A DNA stretch of 64,000 bases from Apiospora phragmitis (GCA_038363925.1 JAQQWL010000005.1:2976001-3040000); one strand, 5' to 3'. Shown: positions 10,832-24,480, counted from the stretch's first letter. Program-made: numbers and translations. Notes: generated by a model from the sequence alone, not told the origin.

Positions 10832-11037
10832 TATTAAATAAGCTCTCGTATATATAGTAATTCCGGTTTTAATCGGGGTTTAATCGTTCTTATTTTATTA
10901 TTTATATTTAATTTTAGTACGAGCTACGAGGGGTATTATATACCCCTTTTAATAAAATAAAAAGGGGTTCGTACGCGTAGGTATATAGCACCCTTTTTAG
11001 AGTAATATAGAAAACCTTAGTTCCTGCTGTTTTAATA
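10832..11037 (-). repeat. 5' LTR of copia element A
   Basis: 206 bp and the same orientation as the left LTR, ending with the reverse of the family start (CCTGCTGTTTTAATA). The reversed 5' leader lies at about 10600-10831. Confidence 0.88.
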
Positions 11038-11530
11038 ATATATTTTATATATATATAATAGAAAGTTTATTACGGCTAGTCGATTAGTTTATTCGAGAAT
11101 ATTTTTTTATAACTCGTTTATAATATTATAATAAAAGTTATATTTATTAATTAAGGGTATATAATTAATTAAAAAAAAGGATAAGTCTTATATTTTTTAT
11201 TTATATAAAATTCTTACTATATTAATCTTAGTTTTATTAACCTATACCGGCTTTAAAAAACGGACTTCTTATAATTACTTCCGAAGTACTACATGCTACG
11301 TCGCCGTTAAGGGCTTCGGGCCTTTCGAAACTCGGTTCTATTATTCTCGGTGGATAAACTCATTTATAAAACCTTAGTAAGGGCCCTATAGAACAGGTCG
11401 AGAACGAGTTAGCGCCATCTTTAAACGTAATGGTTTATTAGTAAGTAACCAGCTTAGGCTTAGTAGCCTAGAATGCGTACTCCTAGCTCGTTCTTATAAT
11501 CCAATTAGGAGGAAAACAAGTAACGTACCC
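11038..11530. other. Non-element DNA between copia A and the pogo element; possible DUF3435 N-terminus
   Basis: From 11270 to 11530 the GC content is closer to normal. On the minus strand an ATG at 11363 starts MSLSTENNRTEFRKARSP, whose following stops (TAA, TAG, TAA) would all read as Q if reverted. Because copia A sits between this piece and the recognisable DUF3435 domain, it could be the recombinase's N-terminus. That link is inference only; no domain is recognisable. Confidence 0.35.
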
Positions 11531-11532
11531 TA

Positions 11533-11575
11533 TAAGCGAGCTGCGCATATAAGTGAGCTGCGCACTTTTATTAAC
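11533..11575 (+). repeat. Left terminal inverted repeat of the pogo element, partly duplicated
   Basis: TAAGCGAGCTGCGC occurs at 11533 and again, one base changed, at about 11550 (TAAGTGAGCTGCGCACTTTT). Only the second copy continues as the right TIR does, so the true end may be 11550 and the outer copy a duplication or the remnant of a neighbouring element. Confidence 0.75.
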
Positions 11576-11639
11576 TTTTTTATAATTAACTTCATATTAA
11601 CTTTTCTTCTTTAATAAGTATAGAATAAAACATAAAAAA

Positions 11640-12635
11640 AATAAGGTTTAATTTAACGCTTGAAGCGTTTTAAAATAACTCGAAATTAAGTGTACGAAAA
11701 GCTGTAGGGATATATTATATCCTAGAGTCGATGTTACGTAGCAGACGACGCGGAATTCGATTACGATCTAAAATCTTTATAAACTTTCGAAAACTTTTTA
11801 ATTTTAAAAAGGAATTAATTATTCGATATATTATTAATTTAAATACGCGATCGTTTTTTTCTCGGTTAAGTAATATAAAAGCTATAGCGAATCGATTATT
11901 TAGTTTATATAACGCGGGACGCGTCGGCGTTAATTAAGTTTTTAATTTTATATAATAATATCTAGACTTTTAGACGCGTTTTAATAAAATAATTAATTAT
12001 TAAAAAGTCTTTTATAAAAATCTTAACGCGTATCGCGCATAGTTTACTTTTATATAGAATATAATTAATAAATATAAGATATAAAAAGAGAATATATATA
12101 ACTTTAATAAGACCGGGTTTTTTATAAGCTAAATTTCGTTCGAAATAATTATAACCACCTCCGATCGATGCGGAAGGCCTAGGGTAGTATAATAAAACAA
12201 TTAAGAATAAATTATAATTATTTAAGGCGTCGAATTAAACGGTTACGCCATCCCTTTATATATTATTTTTACCGAGAAAACTTACCTCTTTTTCTTAATA
12301 TAAGAATAGCTTATTATTAAAGGATTAAGTGATCGTAGTTATTAAAAATAACTAAATTATGAATAAAAAAGGCGAGGATTAAATTCGATACTTTAATTAA
12401 TATATTAAGTTTTATACGAAAGGTTATTATTGCCTCTTAGTTTTAAACGATTACGAAAGCTACTACTCGATAGCTTTTAAGCTTTATTATAAAGAGAACT
12501 CGATTATTATACTTTATATACCTTTTTATTTATTATATAAGCTTTAGCCTTTTAATATCGGCTATTTTTATATATTAAAAAAGGCGTACGAAAAAGAAAT
12601 TAAAGGTTTTATATAGGCGTATATTATTTATATCT
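11640..12635 (+). pseudogene. Pogo/Fot1-like transposase, N-terminal part
   Basis: The frame opens with the psq/CENP-B helix-turn-helix region (KLSVRKAVGIYY, RSRRRGIRLR), followed by RYIINLNTRSFFSRLSNIKA and ANRLFSLYNAGRVGVN. This gives the typical 'RGFPPRLS...MANRLLA...RVGKNW' block; 68 residues (11731-11937) remain open. Downstream come FNKTGF (first catalytic Asp changed to Asn), GYAIPLYIIF, LVLNDYESYY (the DGHxSH site with RIP changes), KENSIIILYIPF and KKAYEKEIKGF. Copia C breaks the gene at 12636-12640, exactly between IYISK and EDFLPAF. It would have cut and pasted the element; it cannot now be made. Confidence 0.85.
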
Positions 12636-12640
12636 CTAAG

Positions 12641-12850
12641 TATTAGAATAGCAGTAACTAAGGTTTTCTATATTACTTTAAAAAATATGCCACGTACCTG
12701 CGCGCATAAGCCCTTTTTTAGTTTTATTAAGAAAGGTATACGATACTTTTCGTAGCTTATATTAAAAATAGAGATAAATATAATAAAATATAACAATTAA
12801 ACCTCGATTAAACTTAAAACTTATACGTATATATAAAAGCTTATTTAATA
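12641..12850 (+). repeat. 5' LTR of copia element C
   Basis: 210 bp, starts TATTAGAATAGCAG and ends GCTTATTTAATA, the RIP forms of TGTTA...TAACA. Followed by the family's leader, with GAATTTCCGCCC near 12950. Confidence 0.88.
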
Positions 12851-13146
12851 TTAATTAATAATTACCTATAGCGATTATAAATTAATAAAAATAAAGAGAC
12901 GGTTCTACGCCCTTACCGACGTAAGGGCGACCGTATTAAAAAGCCCCGAGAATTTCCGCCCGGTGGAGATTCGAAGGAAGAGCCGAACTAAATTAACCGT
13001 ACGAGGAGGAACGCTTTTTCCCGAGTATATATTATAAAGAGGAAATTAAGTTCCGAATTATACGCGAAACTAAGTAAGTTATATATAATTATATATTTAA
13101 ATAAATTTATTATATAATTTATAAAATAATAACTTTTATTAAAATA

Positions 13147-16100
13147 GAATTAATTACGGTCGGCAAATTGAGACCGAGCCCGGACGTACCGAGTTAAAAT
13201 AGACCGACGATTTTAGACCCCGAATCATTTATGTACGAAGAGGTATTTTAAAATATCGAGATCTCGTTAGCGGTTTAAAAAAGAAATATTAATTTCGTTT
13301 TTTAAAAATTCGAACTTTTAAACGTACTCTTTAAAAAAATAACGTTCGAATTATTTATAACGTATTTTATATAATACTTTTTAAAATATTATATATTAAA
13401 CATAAAAGGAACCTTTTTTTTAAAGTTTTTTATTATAAAATTTAACGAATAAATCGAGTATTAATTCGATTAAATTAACCGTACGTTTTAAAAAAAATCT
13501 TTTTAATTATTTTAAAAAATACAGAATTAATATATTAATAAACGAATCCTTTAAAGCTAAACTAGTAAGCCTAGTATTACCGGCCGTTCTCGTATATTAA
13601 TAAAATTAACCGGTAAACCCGACTTCGAAAACTTAAAAAGAGGATATTTTATACGCTTCCCGAGAATAAATAATCGAATAACCGCCGCTTAAATAAGAAA
13701 TACCCGGTCTCTATACGGAGTAATCGTCCGGAATATTACGGGATACTCTAGGCCTGACGTTTAACCTTGGATTCCTAAGTATCTAAGCGTTAAAAGATAT
13801 TATCCCTTTTCTTTCTCCGATTTTAATACCGCCGGACTAGACCGTATAATTATCGGGTCTAGCGTACGTTATAAAATACGATATTTTTCTAAGCCGAGCT
13901 ATTTATAATAATAAAATCGATTAAAATAAGAGCGTTACTTTTTCCAAGGTATAAAAAAAGGAAAAAAACTATACCGGTAAGCCGTACGATATCTTCTACG
14001 ATAAATATAGATATTTATTAAAATATGTCGTCGGCTAGATATATTAAAAAACTAATATTATATAATCTTCCCGGATATTTATTCAGGCCGTACGAAGGCA
14101 TTTTACCTTAATTATATCGGACTTGAAAAGAAATAAAATAAAATATACTACTTAATAAACTCGTATTTTAATATAATAATAAATTATAAGTAATATTTTA
14201 TAAATTAAATAATAACCTTTTTTATATAAATAAAAAGTAAAAATATTAAAAAGTAATTTATCGAAGTTTTAAAAATCTTATTAAATAAGCTCTAACTTAT
14301 ATAACGAGCCTTCGAAAAAGGATTTAAAAAAGAGATCGCTCTCTATACCTTAGTCGTACGAGCTTACCGAGAAGTCCCGGAACTTTTACCAGTTTTTATT
14401 TATTAAAAACTAACCTGCGAGGCGTTTTTTTAAACCTTCGCGTATTATTAAATATAATAATAAACTAAAAGCTTTTAAAATAATACTTAATAAAAGAACT
14501 ATATTAAAATTTAATTATAAATAACCGTACGAAAAAAAACTAACTAACTTATAATAATAGATTATTATGTAATAATTAATTATTAAAATAAAATAAGAAT
14601 TAACGAGTTATAAAAGCGTTTTAACTTAAATTACTATATAAAAGTAAATAGTTTAAATAAAAAACTTATTAAATTTATTATAAATAAAACTATTAATTAA
14701 TAAATCACTTAATTAAAAAATAAACTCGTATAATAACCTAATAATATTAAATAAGATCTCCTTACTTAAAACGAATATAAGGATTTCGTCCGGGACTAAA
14801 AAGGGAAAAAAAAGGAGTTAAAAAATAACGAAAAGAAATACGATTAACTTAATCCGGAAAACGTACAATAAAGTATTATTCACTTAATAGATGCCGCGTT
14901 CTACTACCGGCTTACTAGTAAGGATATCTACTCTTTAAAAATTATTATATAAGCCGATTAATTTAACCTTAATAGATTATATAATTAGACGTACTAAAAG
15001 GAGCTTTAAAATACCGGCGCCGTTTTATTTTCGATAATAAAAAAGCTTTAAATAAAAGCTTACGTATAAAAGAACCTAGATATATAAGTTAATTAAACTT
15101 TAAAGAGCGCCGAGATTAAATATAAAAGCTTAAAACTTATCTTATTAATTGAAATAATCGATATATAAAACTAATTAAAAATAATTAAATATTATATCTT
15201 AAATATTATAACCTTTTTTTTATTCTTATTATATAAAGTTAATTAGTTTAAAACGTATTATAATAATATTTTTAATTTTATTATATAAAAGGACGGCGAA
15301 ATATTCTTTAATACTAGCCGTATAAAAATAAGGTTATATTTTACCGAAAATTACTTTCGACACCTTTATTAACGGTTTAAACACCTTTATATAAAGAAGC
15401 TCTATACGCTCTTAAAAAACGCCTGCCATAATAATATTGACCCTGCTATTCTTAACGAGATTTAAAAGTTTTATTCTTAGTATTAATCGTATAATTTAAC
15501 GTTATAAAGATTTAAATTCTCGTTATAAAATAAATATAACTTTAATTACGAAATTATTATAAACGTTATTTATATTAACGAATAAAATATACTCTACGTA
15601 ATTAATTCAAATATATTTTTTTAAACGGCTATATACCGATATTCGCTTAGTATATAAAATTCCTTTTATAAATATTAAATATATATATATTAAATATATA
15701 TATATTAAATATATATATATTAAAAAACTTTTAATTATATCTCGTATAATCCGGGTATATATTTTTTAAAAAAATTTCGAAATTATATATAAATAATAAG
15801 AATTATTTATAAATAAATACGTATCGAAACTTATTAAATAATAAATAAAATTAAATAAACGCACGTTCCGCCACGTAGAACCTTCGACATCTTATAAAAG
15901 GATCTCGGTTATTAAATAAATATCGAAATAATACTTTAAATAGTTATTAAAGTTCTAAATAATACGGCTGGCCCCGACGGCTTAATACTTACCCTGCTTA
16001 TATTTAAAATATACCTTCGTATCGATGAGAACTTACCACCGTTACTAGAGATCTAAGTACGAAAAGAAGCCGTACTGAAAGTAATAAAGATACTCCGGAA

Positions 16101-16756
16101 GATACGTGCGGATATTAATATTAACTAAGCCTTAAATACTAGGAACGGACCGGCTATTCATAATATTTTAATACTCCCGCTCCGAAGTAAAGTTTTAATT
16201 TAACGAAAAAAAAGGATAAACCGGACTATATAAAATAATAACTATTAAAAACCGTACGATCCGGGTAAACACCCTAAACGGCCCGAAAACCTTTCGAATA
16301 ATTTAAATTAAGCCGTACTACTAGGAAGAGGCTACAGAACTATATAATAAGCCGGATATATAACTAAATTCGAAATAGCCGGTAAATACCTTAAATATTA
16401 ACCTAATAACCGAGGAAATTACGGTAGCTGTTATATAACGTGGCTAGGAATAATTTAAAAAATATCTACCCCGGAACGCTTTAATCGCCGTATTTTTTAT
16501 TTAAAAAGAATAAGAGAATTACGACTTAATAATTAAGTTTTAATAAAACGGCGTTATTACCTCGTTTAAATATTTATTCTAAAAGTTTAACGCGGAAGAG
16601 ATTAATAATCTTATTATATAAAGAGTTTTCGAATTTATTCGATTCTACTCGAATAAATATACCAGCGGGAGAATTTTTAAAACACGGCTTATATAAGAAA
16701 TTAAGGGTAAAACTATAAAGTTATACGAGAAGTTTAAGCTTATAATATAAGGTTAA
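13147..16756 (+). pseudogene. Copia C gag, protease, integrase and start of RT
   Basis: Plus-strand frames show the copia order. A gag-like start lies near 13147. A degraded CCHC-like knuckle (IYYK...NY) lies near 14670. The protease NTGA (D-to-N of DTGA) is at about 15011. The zinc-binding pre-integrase region (HLYQRFKH-type, first stop read as Q) is near 15360. The integrase core runs to about 15950, followed by PLRSKVL, the GPKTFR block and KPYY near 16170-16330. RT then begins (NALIAVFF near 16475, FKTRLIREIKGK near 16680). The frame is cut after a glutamine-glycine (IQG) at the point where element B entered. Stops are at Q and W codons. Ty1/copia order (integrase before RT) is clear. Confidence 0.82.
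15675..15719. repeat. Short tandem repeat, 15-bp unit x3
   Basis: Three head-to-tail copies of TTAAATATATATATA inside the integrase region of copia C. Other copies (for example D near 32160) lack the expansion, so it arose in this copy after insertion. Confidence 0.75.
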
Positions 16757-16960
16757 TATTAAATAAGCTTTTATACGTACATATAAATAGGGTTCAATTA
16801 GTGCTATATTGCTATATTCTATTACTTATATCTATCTTCTCTGCTAGCTACGGGGGCATCGTATGCCCCTCTTTATGAAATAGAAAGGGGTTCGTGCGTA
16901 CAGGTACGTGGCATCCTTTTTAATATAATATGAAAAACCTTAGTTCCTGCTGTTCTAATA
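16757..16960 (-). repeat. 3' LTR of copia element B
   Basis: 204 bp. The inverted repeat GGGGGCAT-CGT-ATGCCCC keeps GC bases that most copies have lost, so this LTR looks less RIP-altered than its relatives. Confidence 0.87.
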
Positions 16961-17299
16961 TTAGTAGTTTTTATTTTAATAATAGATTTAGGTAGCTCCC
17001 CTTTTTAAAACGAGTCTTCCTTTCGTAAAGGTCTCGTATAAATAGGTTACGCTAATCCGGTATTCGGTAGCTATTTAAGCCGTATAAGTGATATTATACT
17101 TTTTTAATATTAATTTAATTAAGTAATAAGTCCTTTAATAATAATAATAATAATAAAAGTTATTATATATTAACGTATATTATTTCCTGCTATAAATTAA
17201 AAAGAACGGTTTAAAAATAATAATAATAGTAAAAGTAGTAATAATAATAAGGGCGCCGTTCTATATCGCGATATATTATACCCTGTTCGGGAGAAAATA

Positions 17300-20200
17300 T
17301 ATCTCTTTTTTTCCTTTTTTTTACTCGTTATATAAGTCTAGTTTCTCGACGTATACTTCTACGCGTACAGATAACCTATTAATTAATACTAGTTATTTAA
17401 GGGCTTTATTTAGAGATTTCTTAGTAAAAGCGTCTATAGGGTTATTTCGGCCGTCGATTTAGTAGATCTCCGAGATCTCCCTTTTTTCGTATAATTCTCG
17501 GAATAATATAATATCGATTATTAGTCTTTTTTCGTTCGTTATTCCTAATTTAACCAAGTATTTATAAAGTGATCTCGAGTCTATATAAAAGATTATTAAT
17601 ACCTCTTAAGATTCGAAGCTTTATACGATTTTTTTTAACGTGGTATTAAGTACGATACCGTTATCGATATCGGAAATTATACCGTATAATTCGTTAATTA
17701 ATACGTTTCGAGTAATTCTCTTATATTTCATTAAGCTTTAATAAATAATATTATTTTAAATTTCGAATTAATCCCTCGTATGGCTAAACTTTTAACTTAA
17801 AATAACTAGGTATCCGAGCTAAGACGTTAAATCTTTATTATTCGCGAATGAACCGTTAGTAAAGATATATATCTTCGTATAATAAAAATTTAGGCGGATA
17901 TATTTTAGGCCGCGTATCGGATTTTAAATCTATTAGTTAATTTATATATTCAAGTTTTCGATATCTTTATCCCTTAGGGTCTATACTTAAGCGGCGGTAG
18001 ATAAGTCATACGCTACCTTTAATTAATAGATAAATACGAGATATATTCTTTTTATACGCTAAGAGATGTATTACTAACCTTTATTAATAGTTTTCGAGTC
18101 GATAAGCTTTAATTAGTTAGCTTATCCTTTTTATTTAAAAAAGATATTATATAATTCTAATGGAATTTTATTTCCGTTAAACTCGATCGGCGTATTTTAA
18201 GTTAAGATATTCTTTAATTTTATATAAAATTATTCCTTTATTAACTTTTTTTTTTTAAAAAAAGGGCTATAGCGAAGCTAAACGTATCGTTAGTTTATAT
18301 TATTATAATATTAAAAATATCCGGTCCCTCCGTAATAAATAATAAATAAGCGTTATATATTAATACGGTTATTTTTAAATTTTATATATAATAATTTTAA
18401 TACGTTTTAAACTAATAAAATCTTAACTTTATTAATTTATATAAAGATAATACGATTTAAAATAGTATTCCTTCGAGGTATTAAATCTTTAACTTTATTA
18501 ATAAACGTACGTAAATTAGTCGGTTTAACTTATTATACGACTAAGTATACGCTTATATAATATCGCGTAGCTCGCCTTATACGTTAAAGTCTCGGATCAG
18601 GGTCGGTCCGAGGGCTAAAAAGAGTCTTTAGCTTATCCGCTAGATCGTTAGTAACTGGGTTAAAATAGCCTCCTTTTCCGTATCTCCGTAGCCTTATATT
18701 ACGAGTCTAGATTTATCGTACGGCTTCGTAGTTTTCCTTTAATCTCTTATACGAGCCGTGTTTTAAAGATTTTCCGGCCGTTATATACGTTTAGATCGAA
18801 TTTAACGAATTCGAAAGTTCTTTATATAACGAGGTTATTAATCTTTTTAATATCGGACTTTTAGAACGGGTATCTAGACGATATAATAACCCCCTCTTAT
18901 TAGAACTTAATTACTAAGTCGTAGTTCTCCTATTCCTTTTAAATAAAGAATACGGCGGCTCGATCGTTCCGGAGTGGATATTTTCTAGGTCGTCCTCGGC
19001 CACGTCGTATAGGAGCTACCGTAATTTTCTCGGCTATCGGTTCGGTATTTGGGGTATTTACCGGCTGTTCCGGATCTGCTTATAATTCCGGTTAATCGTG
19101 TAGTTTTTTAGCTTCCTCTCGGTAGTACGGCTTAATTTAGGTTATCCGAAAGGCTTTAAAATTATCTAGGGTATTTATTCGAATTATACGGTTTTTAATA
19201 GCTGCTATCTTATATAGTTCGGTTTATCCTTTTTTTTCCCGCTAGATTAAGACTTTACTCCGAAGCGGGAGTATTAAAATATTATAAATAGCTAGTCTAT
19301 TCCGGGTATTTAAAGCTCGGTAAATATTAATATTTATACCTATTTTCCGAAGTATTTTTATTATTTTTTATACGGCTTCTCTTCGTGTTTAGATCTTTAA
19401 TAACGGTGGTAAGTTCCCGTTAATACGAGGGCATATTTCGAATACGAGTAGGGTAGGAACTAGGTTATCGAGGCTAGCCGTATTATTTAAAGCTTTAGTT
19501 ATTATTTAAAATATTATTTTAATATTTATATAATAACCGAGATTTTTTTATAAAATATCGAAGGTTTTATATAATAGAATATACGCTCGTTTATTTTTAT
19601 TTATTATTTAATAAGCTTCGATAAGTATTTATTTATAAATAATTCTTATTATTTATATATAGTTTCGAAACTTTTTTTAAAAATATATGCTTAAATTATA
19701 CGAGATATAATTAAATAGTTTTAATATATATATATTTAATATTTATAAAAGTTATTTTAAATATTTCTTACGTTAAGCGAATATAATAATATAGCCGTTT
19801 AAAAGGATATACTCGAATCGATTACGTAAAATACGTTCTACCCGTTAACGTAAATAATATCTATAATAATTTCGTAATTAAAGTCGTATTTATTTTATAA
19901 CGAGAATTTAGATCTTTATAACGCCGGATCGTACGCTTAATATTAAAAATAAAACTTCTAGATCTCGTTAAAAATAATAGGGTTAATATCGTTATAGCCG
20001 GCGTTCTTTAAGAAAATATAGAGCTTTTTTATACGAAAGTATTTAAAACGTTAATAGAGGTATCGAAACTGTTTTTCGATAAAATATAACGTTATTTCCG
20101 TATGGCCGGTATTAAAGAACGGGTGTCCTTATTTCTTAATTATAAGGAGTATTTTACCGTCCTTTTATATAATAAAATTAAAGATATTATTATAATAAGT

Positions 20201-22320
20201 TTTAAACCGGTTAATATTATAAAACGAAAGTAAGAAAGGGGTTATAATATTTAAAATATAGTATTTAATTATTTTTAATAAGTTTCGTATATCGATTATT
20301 TTAATTAACGAGATAGGCTTTAAACTTCCGAACTTAATCTCGGCGCTTCTCGAGGTTTAGTCGATTCGTACATCTAGGTTCTCTCGTACGTAAGCCTCTA
20401 CCTGAGGCTTTCTGACTATTAAAAACAGAGCGGCGCCGGTATTTTAAAGCTTTCTTTAATAAGTCTAGCTATACAGGTTATTAAGGTTAAATTAGTCGGC
20501 CTATACAATAGCTTCCGAATAGATATCCTCGCTAGTAAGTCGGTAATAAAACGCGGCGTCCGTTAGGTGAGTAATACTTTATTATATATCTTTCGAATCG
20601 AGGTAGTTATACTCTTTTTCGTTATTTTTTAACTTTTCCTTATCTTTTTCCTAGTTTTAAACGAACGTTTCGTACTTATTTTAAAAAAGGGGGCCTTATT
20701 TAATATTATCGCACGCTTAGAGATATTAGTTCTTTATTTAAAACTGCTCTTTAGTTAGGTGGTTTATTAATTAATAGCCTTATTTATAATAGATTCGGCA
20801 GGTTTTTTATTTGAATTTCCGATTCTTATATAATAATCTTAATCGAAAGGTACCGGCGGGTCGTTAGATCCTTTCCTGTCCTAGTGGTCGGCTATTATAT
20901 AATAATCTACTGCCGTAGGCTAGGCGGTTTCTTTTCGTACGGTTATTTATAAACCGTTTATTAATTAAATATATATTCGTAATCGTGTTTCGATATAATT
21001 CCTTCGTTAAATATTATTTGGAGAACCTCTAATCCGTTATTATACTTAACGATACGCGAAGCTTTTAGTTAATAAAAGCCGGTATAAGCTCCGGAACTCC
21101 TCGATAAGCTCGTACAACTAAGGTATAGAGAGCGATCTCTCTTTCGAATCCTTTTCTAAGGGCTCGTTATACGAGTTAAAGCTTATTTAATAAGATTTTT
21201 AAAACCTCGATAAGTTATTTCTCGGCGTTTTTATTTTTTATTCGTATAAAAAAAGTTATCATATAATTTATAAATACTATACGTAATTTATTATTATATT
21301 AAAATACGAGTTTATTAAGTAGTATATTTTGTTTTATTTCTTTTTAAGTCCGATATAATTAAAGTAAAATACCTTCGTACTGCCGGAAAAAATATTTAAA
21401 AAAATTATATAATATTAATCCTTTAATATATTTAGTTATCGATATATTTTAATAAGTATCTATACTTTATTATAAAAAATATTATATAATTTATTAATAT
21501 AATTCATTTCTTTTTTTTATACCTTTAAAAAAGTAACGACCTTATTTTAATTAATTTTACCGTTATAAATAATTCGGCTTAAAAAGATATCGTACTTTAT
21601 AACGTATATTAAACTAAATAATCGTACGGTCTAATCCGGCGGTACCGGAATTAAAGAAAAAAAAAAGGACGATATTTTATAACGTTTAGGTACTTATAAA
21701 TGTAAGGTTAAACGTCGGGCCTAAATTATCCCGTAATATCGCGAACGATTACTCTATATGGAGACCGGGTGTTTCTCGCTTAGGCGGCGGTGCTTTAATT
21801 ATTTATTCTCGGGAAGAGTATAGAATATCCTTTTTTCGGGTTTCCGAAATCGGTTCTGCCGGTCGGTCCTGTTATTATACGAGAGCGGCCGGTAATACTA
21901 GGCTTACGAGCTTAGCTTTAAAAGATCCGTTTATTAATATATTAACTCCGTATTTTTTAAAATAATTAAAAAACTCTTTTTAAAATATACGGTTAATTTA
22001 ATCGAATTAATACTCGGTTTATTTATTAAACTTTATAATAAAAAACTTTTAAAAAAAGGTTTTTTTTATTTTAATATATAGTTTTTTAAAAAGTATTATA
22101 TAAAATATATTATAAGTAATTTAAAAGTTATTTTTTTAAAGAATATATTTAAAGGTTTAAGTTTTTAAAAAACGAGGTTAACGTTTTTTTTTAAACCGTT
22201 AACGAAATCTCGATATTTTAAAATAATTCTTTATACGTAAATAGTTTAAGGTTTAAAGTTATCGATTTATTTTAACTCGATATATCCGGGCTTAGTCTCG
22301 TTTCGCCGACCGTAATTAAT
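17300..22320 (-). pseudogene. Copia B gag-pol, full set of domains, RIP-mutated
   Basis: Read leftwards on the minus strand: gag (about 22310-20900), knuckle and protease region (about 20750-20400), pre-integrase/integrase (about 20050-19150), RT and RNase H (about 19120-17300). The RT catalytic pair, TDD in this family, is T-N-D at 18292-18287. The RNase H end shows EIYxIDGRNNPIDAFTK with a stop at x. It is one of the least interrupted copia copies, yet no domain is open. The encoded polyprotein would have formed particles and copied and integrated the element. The deletion seen in element A corresponds to about 17573-20520 here. Confidence 0.8.
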
Positions 22321-22618
22321 TTTATTTTAATAAGGGTTATTATTTTATAAATCGTATAATAAAGTTATTTAAATATATAATTATATATAACTTAACTAGT
22401 TTCGCGTATAATTCGAAACCTAGTCTCCTCTTTATAATATATACTCGGGAAAAGGGGTTCCTCCACGTACGGTTAATTCAGTTCGGCTCTTCCTCCGAAT
22501 CTCTAACGGGCGGAAATTCTCGGGGCTCCTTAACACGGTCGCCTTTATATTAGTAAGGGCGTAAAACCGTTTCTTTATTTTTATTAATTTATAATCGCTA
22601 CGGGTAATTATTAATTAA

Positions 22619-22778
22619 TATTATATTATTATATTTTATTATTTATATCTATCTTTTCTATTAGCTACGAGGGGTATCGTATACCCCTCTTTATAAAATA
22701 GAAAGGGGTTCGTACGCGCAGGCACGTAGCACCCCTTTTAAAGAAATATAGAAAACCTTAGTTCCTGCTGTTCCAACA
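22619..22778 (-). repeat. 5' LTR of copia element B, shortened
   Basis: Only 160 bp: about 46 bp just after the TATTA end are missing relative to the other LTRs, while the rest, including the GAGGGGTAT hairpin, is present. The deletion must postdate integration because the two LTRs start identical. Confidence 0.82.
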
Positions 22779-22783
22779 GTTAC

Positions 22784-24170
22784 GGAGATATAAAAAAATA
22801 GGCTATTCTAATTTAATTATTAATAATTTAGGAAATAATCTAAAAACTCTTATTAACCTTTAAACCGATTTTAAGCCGAAATTTTAATATATAAAACAAG
22901 CTACACGATATTATATAAGCGTATATTTAATTATATAATAAATTAAACCGATTAATTTATATATATTTATTAATAGAGTTAAAGACTTAATATCTCGAAG
23001 AGACGATATTTTAAATTATATTACCCCTATACGAATTAATAAAGTTAAGATTTTATTAATTTAAAACATATTATAATTATTACGTATAAAATTTAAAAAT
23101 AATAGTTTTAATATATAACGCCTATTTATTATTTAATACGAAAAGACTTAATAGCTTCGGTATTATAATAATATAAACCGATAATACGTTTAATTTCGCT
23201 ATAACCTTTTTTTTTAAAAAAAGGAAAAAAAGCTAATAAAAGAATAATTCCGTATGAAGCTAAAGAATATCTTAACTAAAAACACGTTAGTCGACTTTAA
23301 TAAAGTAAGATCTAATTAAAATTATACGATATCTTTTTTAAATAAAAGGGATAAGCTAATTAATTAAAGCTTATCGACTTAAACATTATTAATAAAAACT
23401 AGTAATACGTCTCTTACCGAGTAAAAGAAGTATACTTAGTATTTATCTATTAATTAAAAATAGCGTATAACTTATTTATTATTATTTAAATATAGACCTT
23501 AAAAAATAAAAATATTAAGAGCTTAAACGAGCGTATTAATTAATAAATTTAAAACTCGATACGCGGCTTAAAATATATCTCGCTTAACCTTTATTATACG
23601 AAAATATATATCTTTACCGACGGCTTATTTATAAATAATAAAGATTTAACTTCTTAACTTAAATATTTAATTTTATTAAACTAAGAGATAAATTATATAC
23701 AGGATTAGTTTAAAATTTAAAGGAATATTATTTATTAGAGCTTAATTAAATATAAAAGAATTATACGGAACGTATTAATTAATAAACTATACGATATAAC
23801 TTCCGGTATAAATAACGGTATTATATTAAGTATTACGCTTAAAAGAATTATATAAACTTTAAAATATATTAATAACCTTTTATATAAATTCGAAGTCTTT
23901 TTATAACTACTTAATTAAGTTAAGTATAATAAACAAAAAAGGCTTATAAATAATATTATATCTTTTTAAAAATTATACGAAAAAAAATAGATCTCATAAA
24001 TCTATTATATTAATAATAAGAACAACCCGGTAAACGCCCATACCAAGGTATCCTTAAATAAGGCCCTCGAGTAAATAGTTTTAATAAACAGCCTTACCGT
24101 ACGTATAGAAACGTATATCGAAAAGCTGGACTCGCACGTTCTCGATAAAGTATAACGTATCGTAATATAT
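22784..24170 (+). pseudogene. Copia C RT/RNase H, continuation after element B
   Basis: The frame picks up directly from the part left of B. The RT catalytic pair appears as TDN at 23177-23185 (second Asp to Asn). KKEKK and a KPKNI-type run follow. RNase H shows FTDGLF near 23610 and the C-terminal NNPVNAHTKVSLNKALE near 24010-24080, typical of fungal copia ends. Below it lies the 3' leader with ATT-rich repeats and the purine tract before the 3' LTR. Confidence 0.82.
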
Positions 24171-24480
24171 GACGGCACCATTATTATTATTACTACTTTT
24201 AAACTAATATTTCTAATTTATAACGGAAAATAATATATATTAATATACGATAACTTTTTTTATTACCGTTATTATTATTAAATAATTAAAATAATTCATT
24301 AAAAAGACTTATTACTTAATAAAATTAATATTAAAAAGGTATATCATTACTTATATAGCTTATATAGGTACCTAATACCGAATTAATATAACTTATTCGT
24401 ATAAGACCCTCGAGAAGGGAAGGCCCGTATTTAAAAAAAGGGAAAAAGCTAATTCTATCGCTAAAATAGAAAACTATTAG

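Larger units (their letters stand above)
7894..11037 (-). mobile_element. Copia element A, internally deleted
   Basis: Bounded by two direct LTRs and flanked by GTATA (7889-7893) and ATATA (11038-11042), a 5-bp target duplication differing by one G-to-A change. Coding direction is minus, so the 3' LTR is on the left. At about 8706 the sequence jumps from the end of the RNase H region straight to gag-proximal sequence; against element B about 2.95 kb (most of RT, integrase and protease) is missing. Total length is 3.14 kb against about 6.0 kb for intact relatives. It inserted upstream of, or inside, the 5' part of the DUF3435 gene. Confidence 0.88.
16757..22778 (-). mobile_element. Full-length copia element B nested in C
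   Basis: Minus-oriented, about 6.02 kb, with LTRs at both ends. The flanks are GTTAA (16752-16756) and GTTAC (22779-22783), a target duplication with one mismatch. When B is removed, the RT frame of C reads through as IQGYGDIKK. It therefore inserted after C. Confidence 0.9.
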
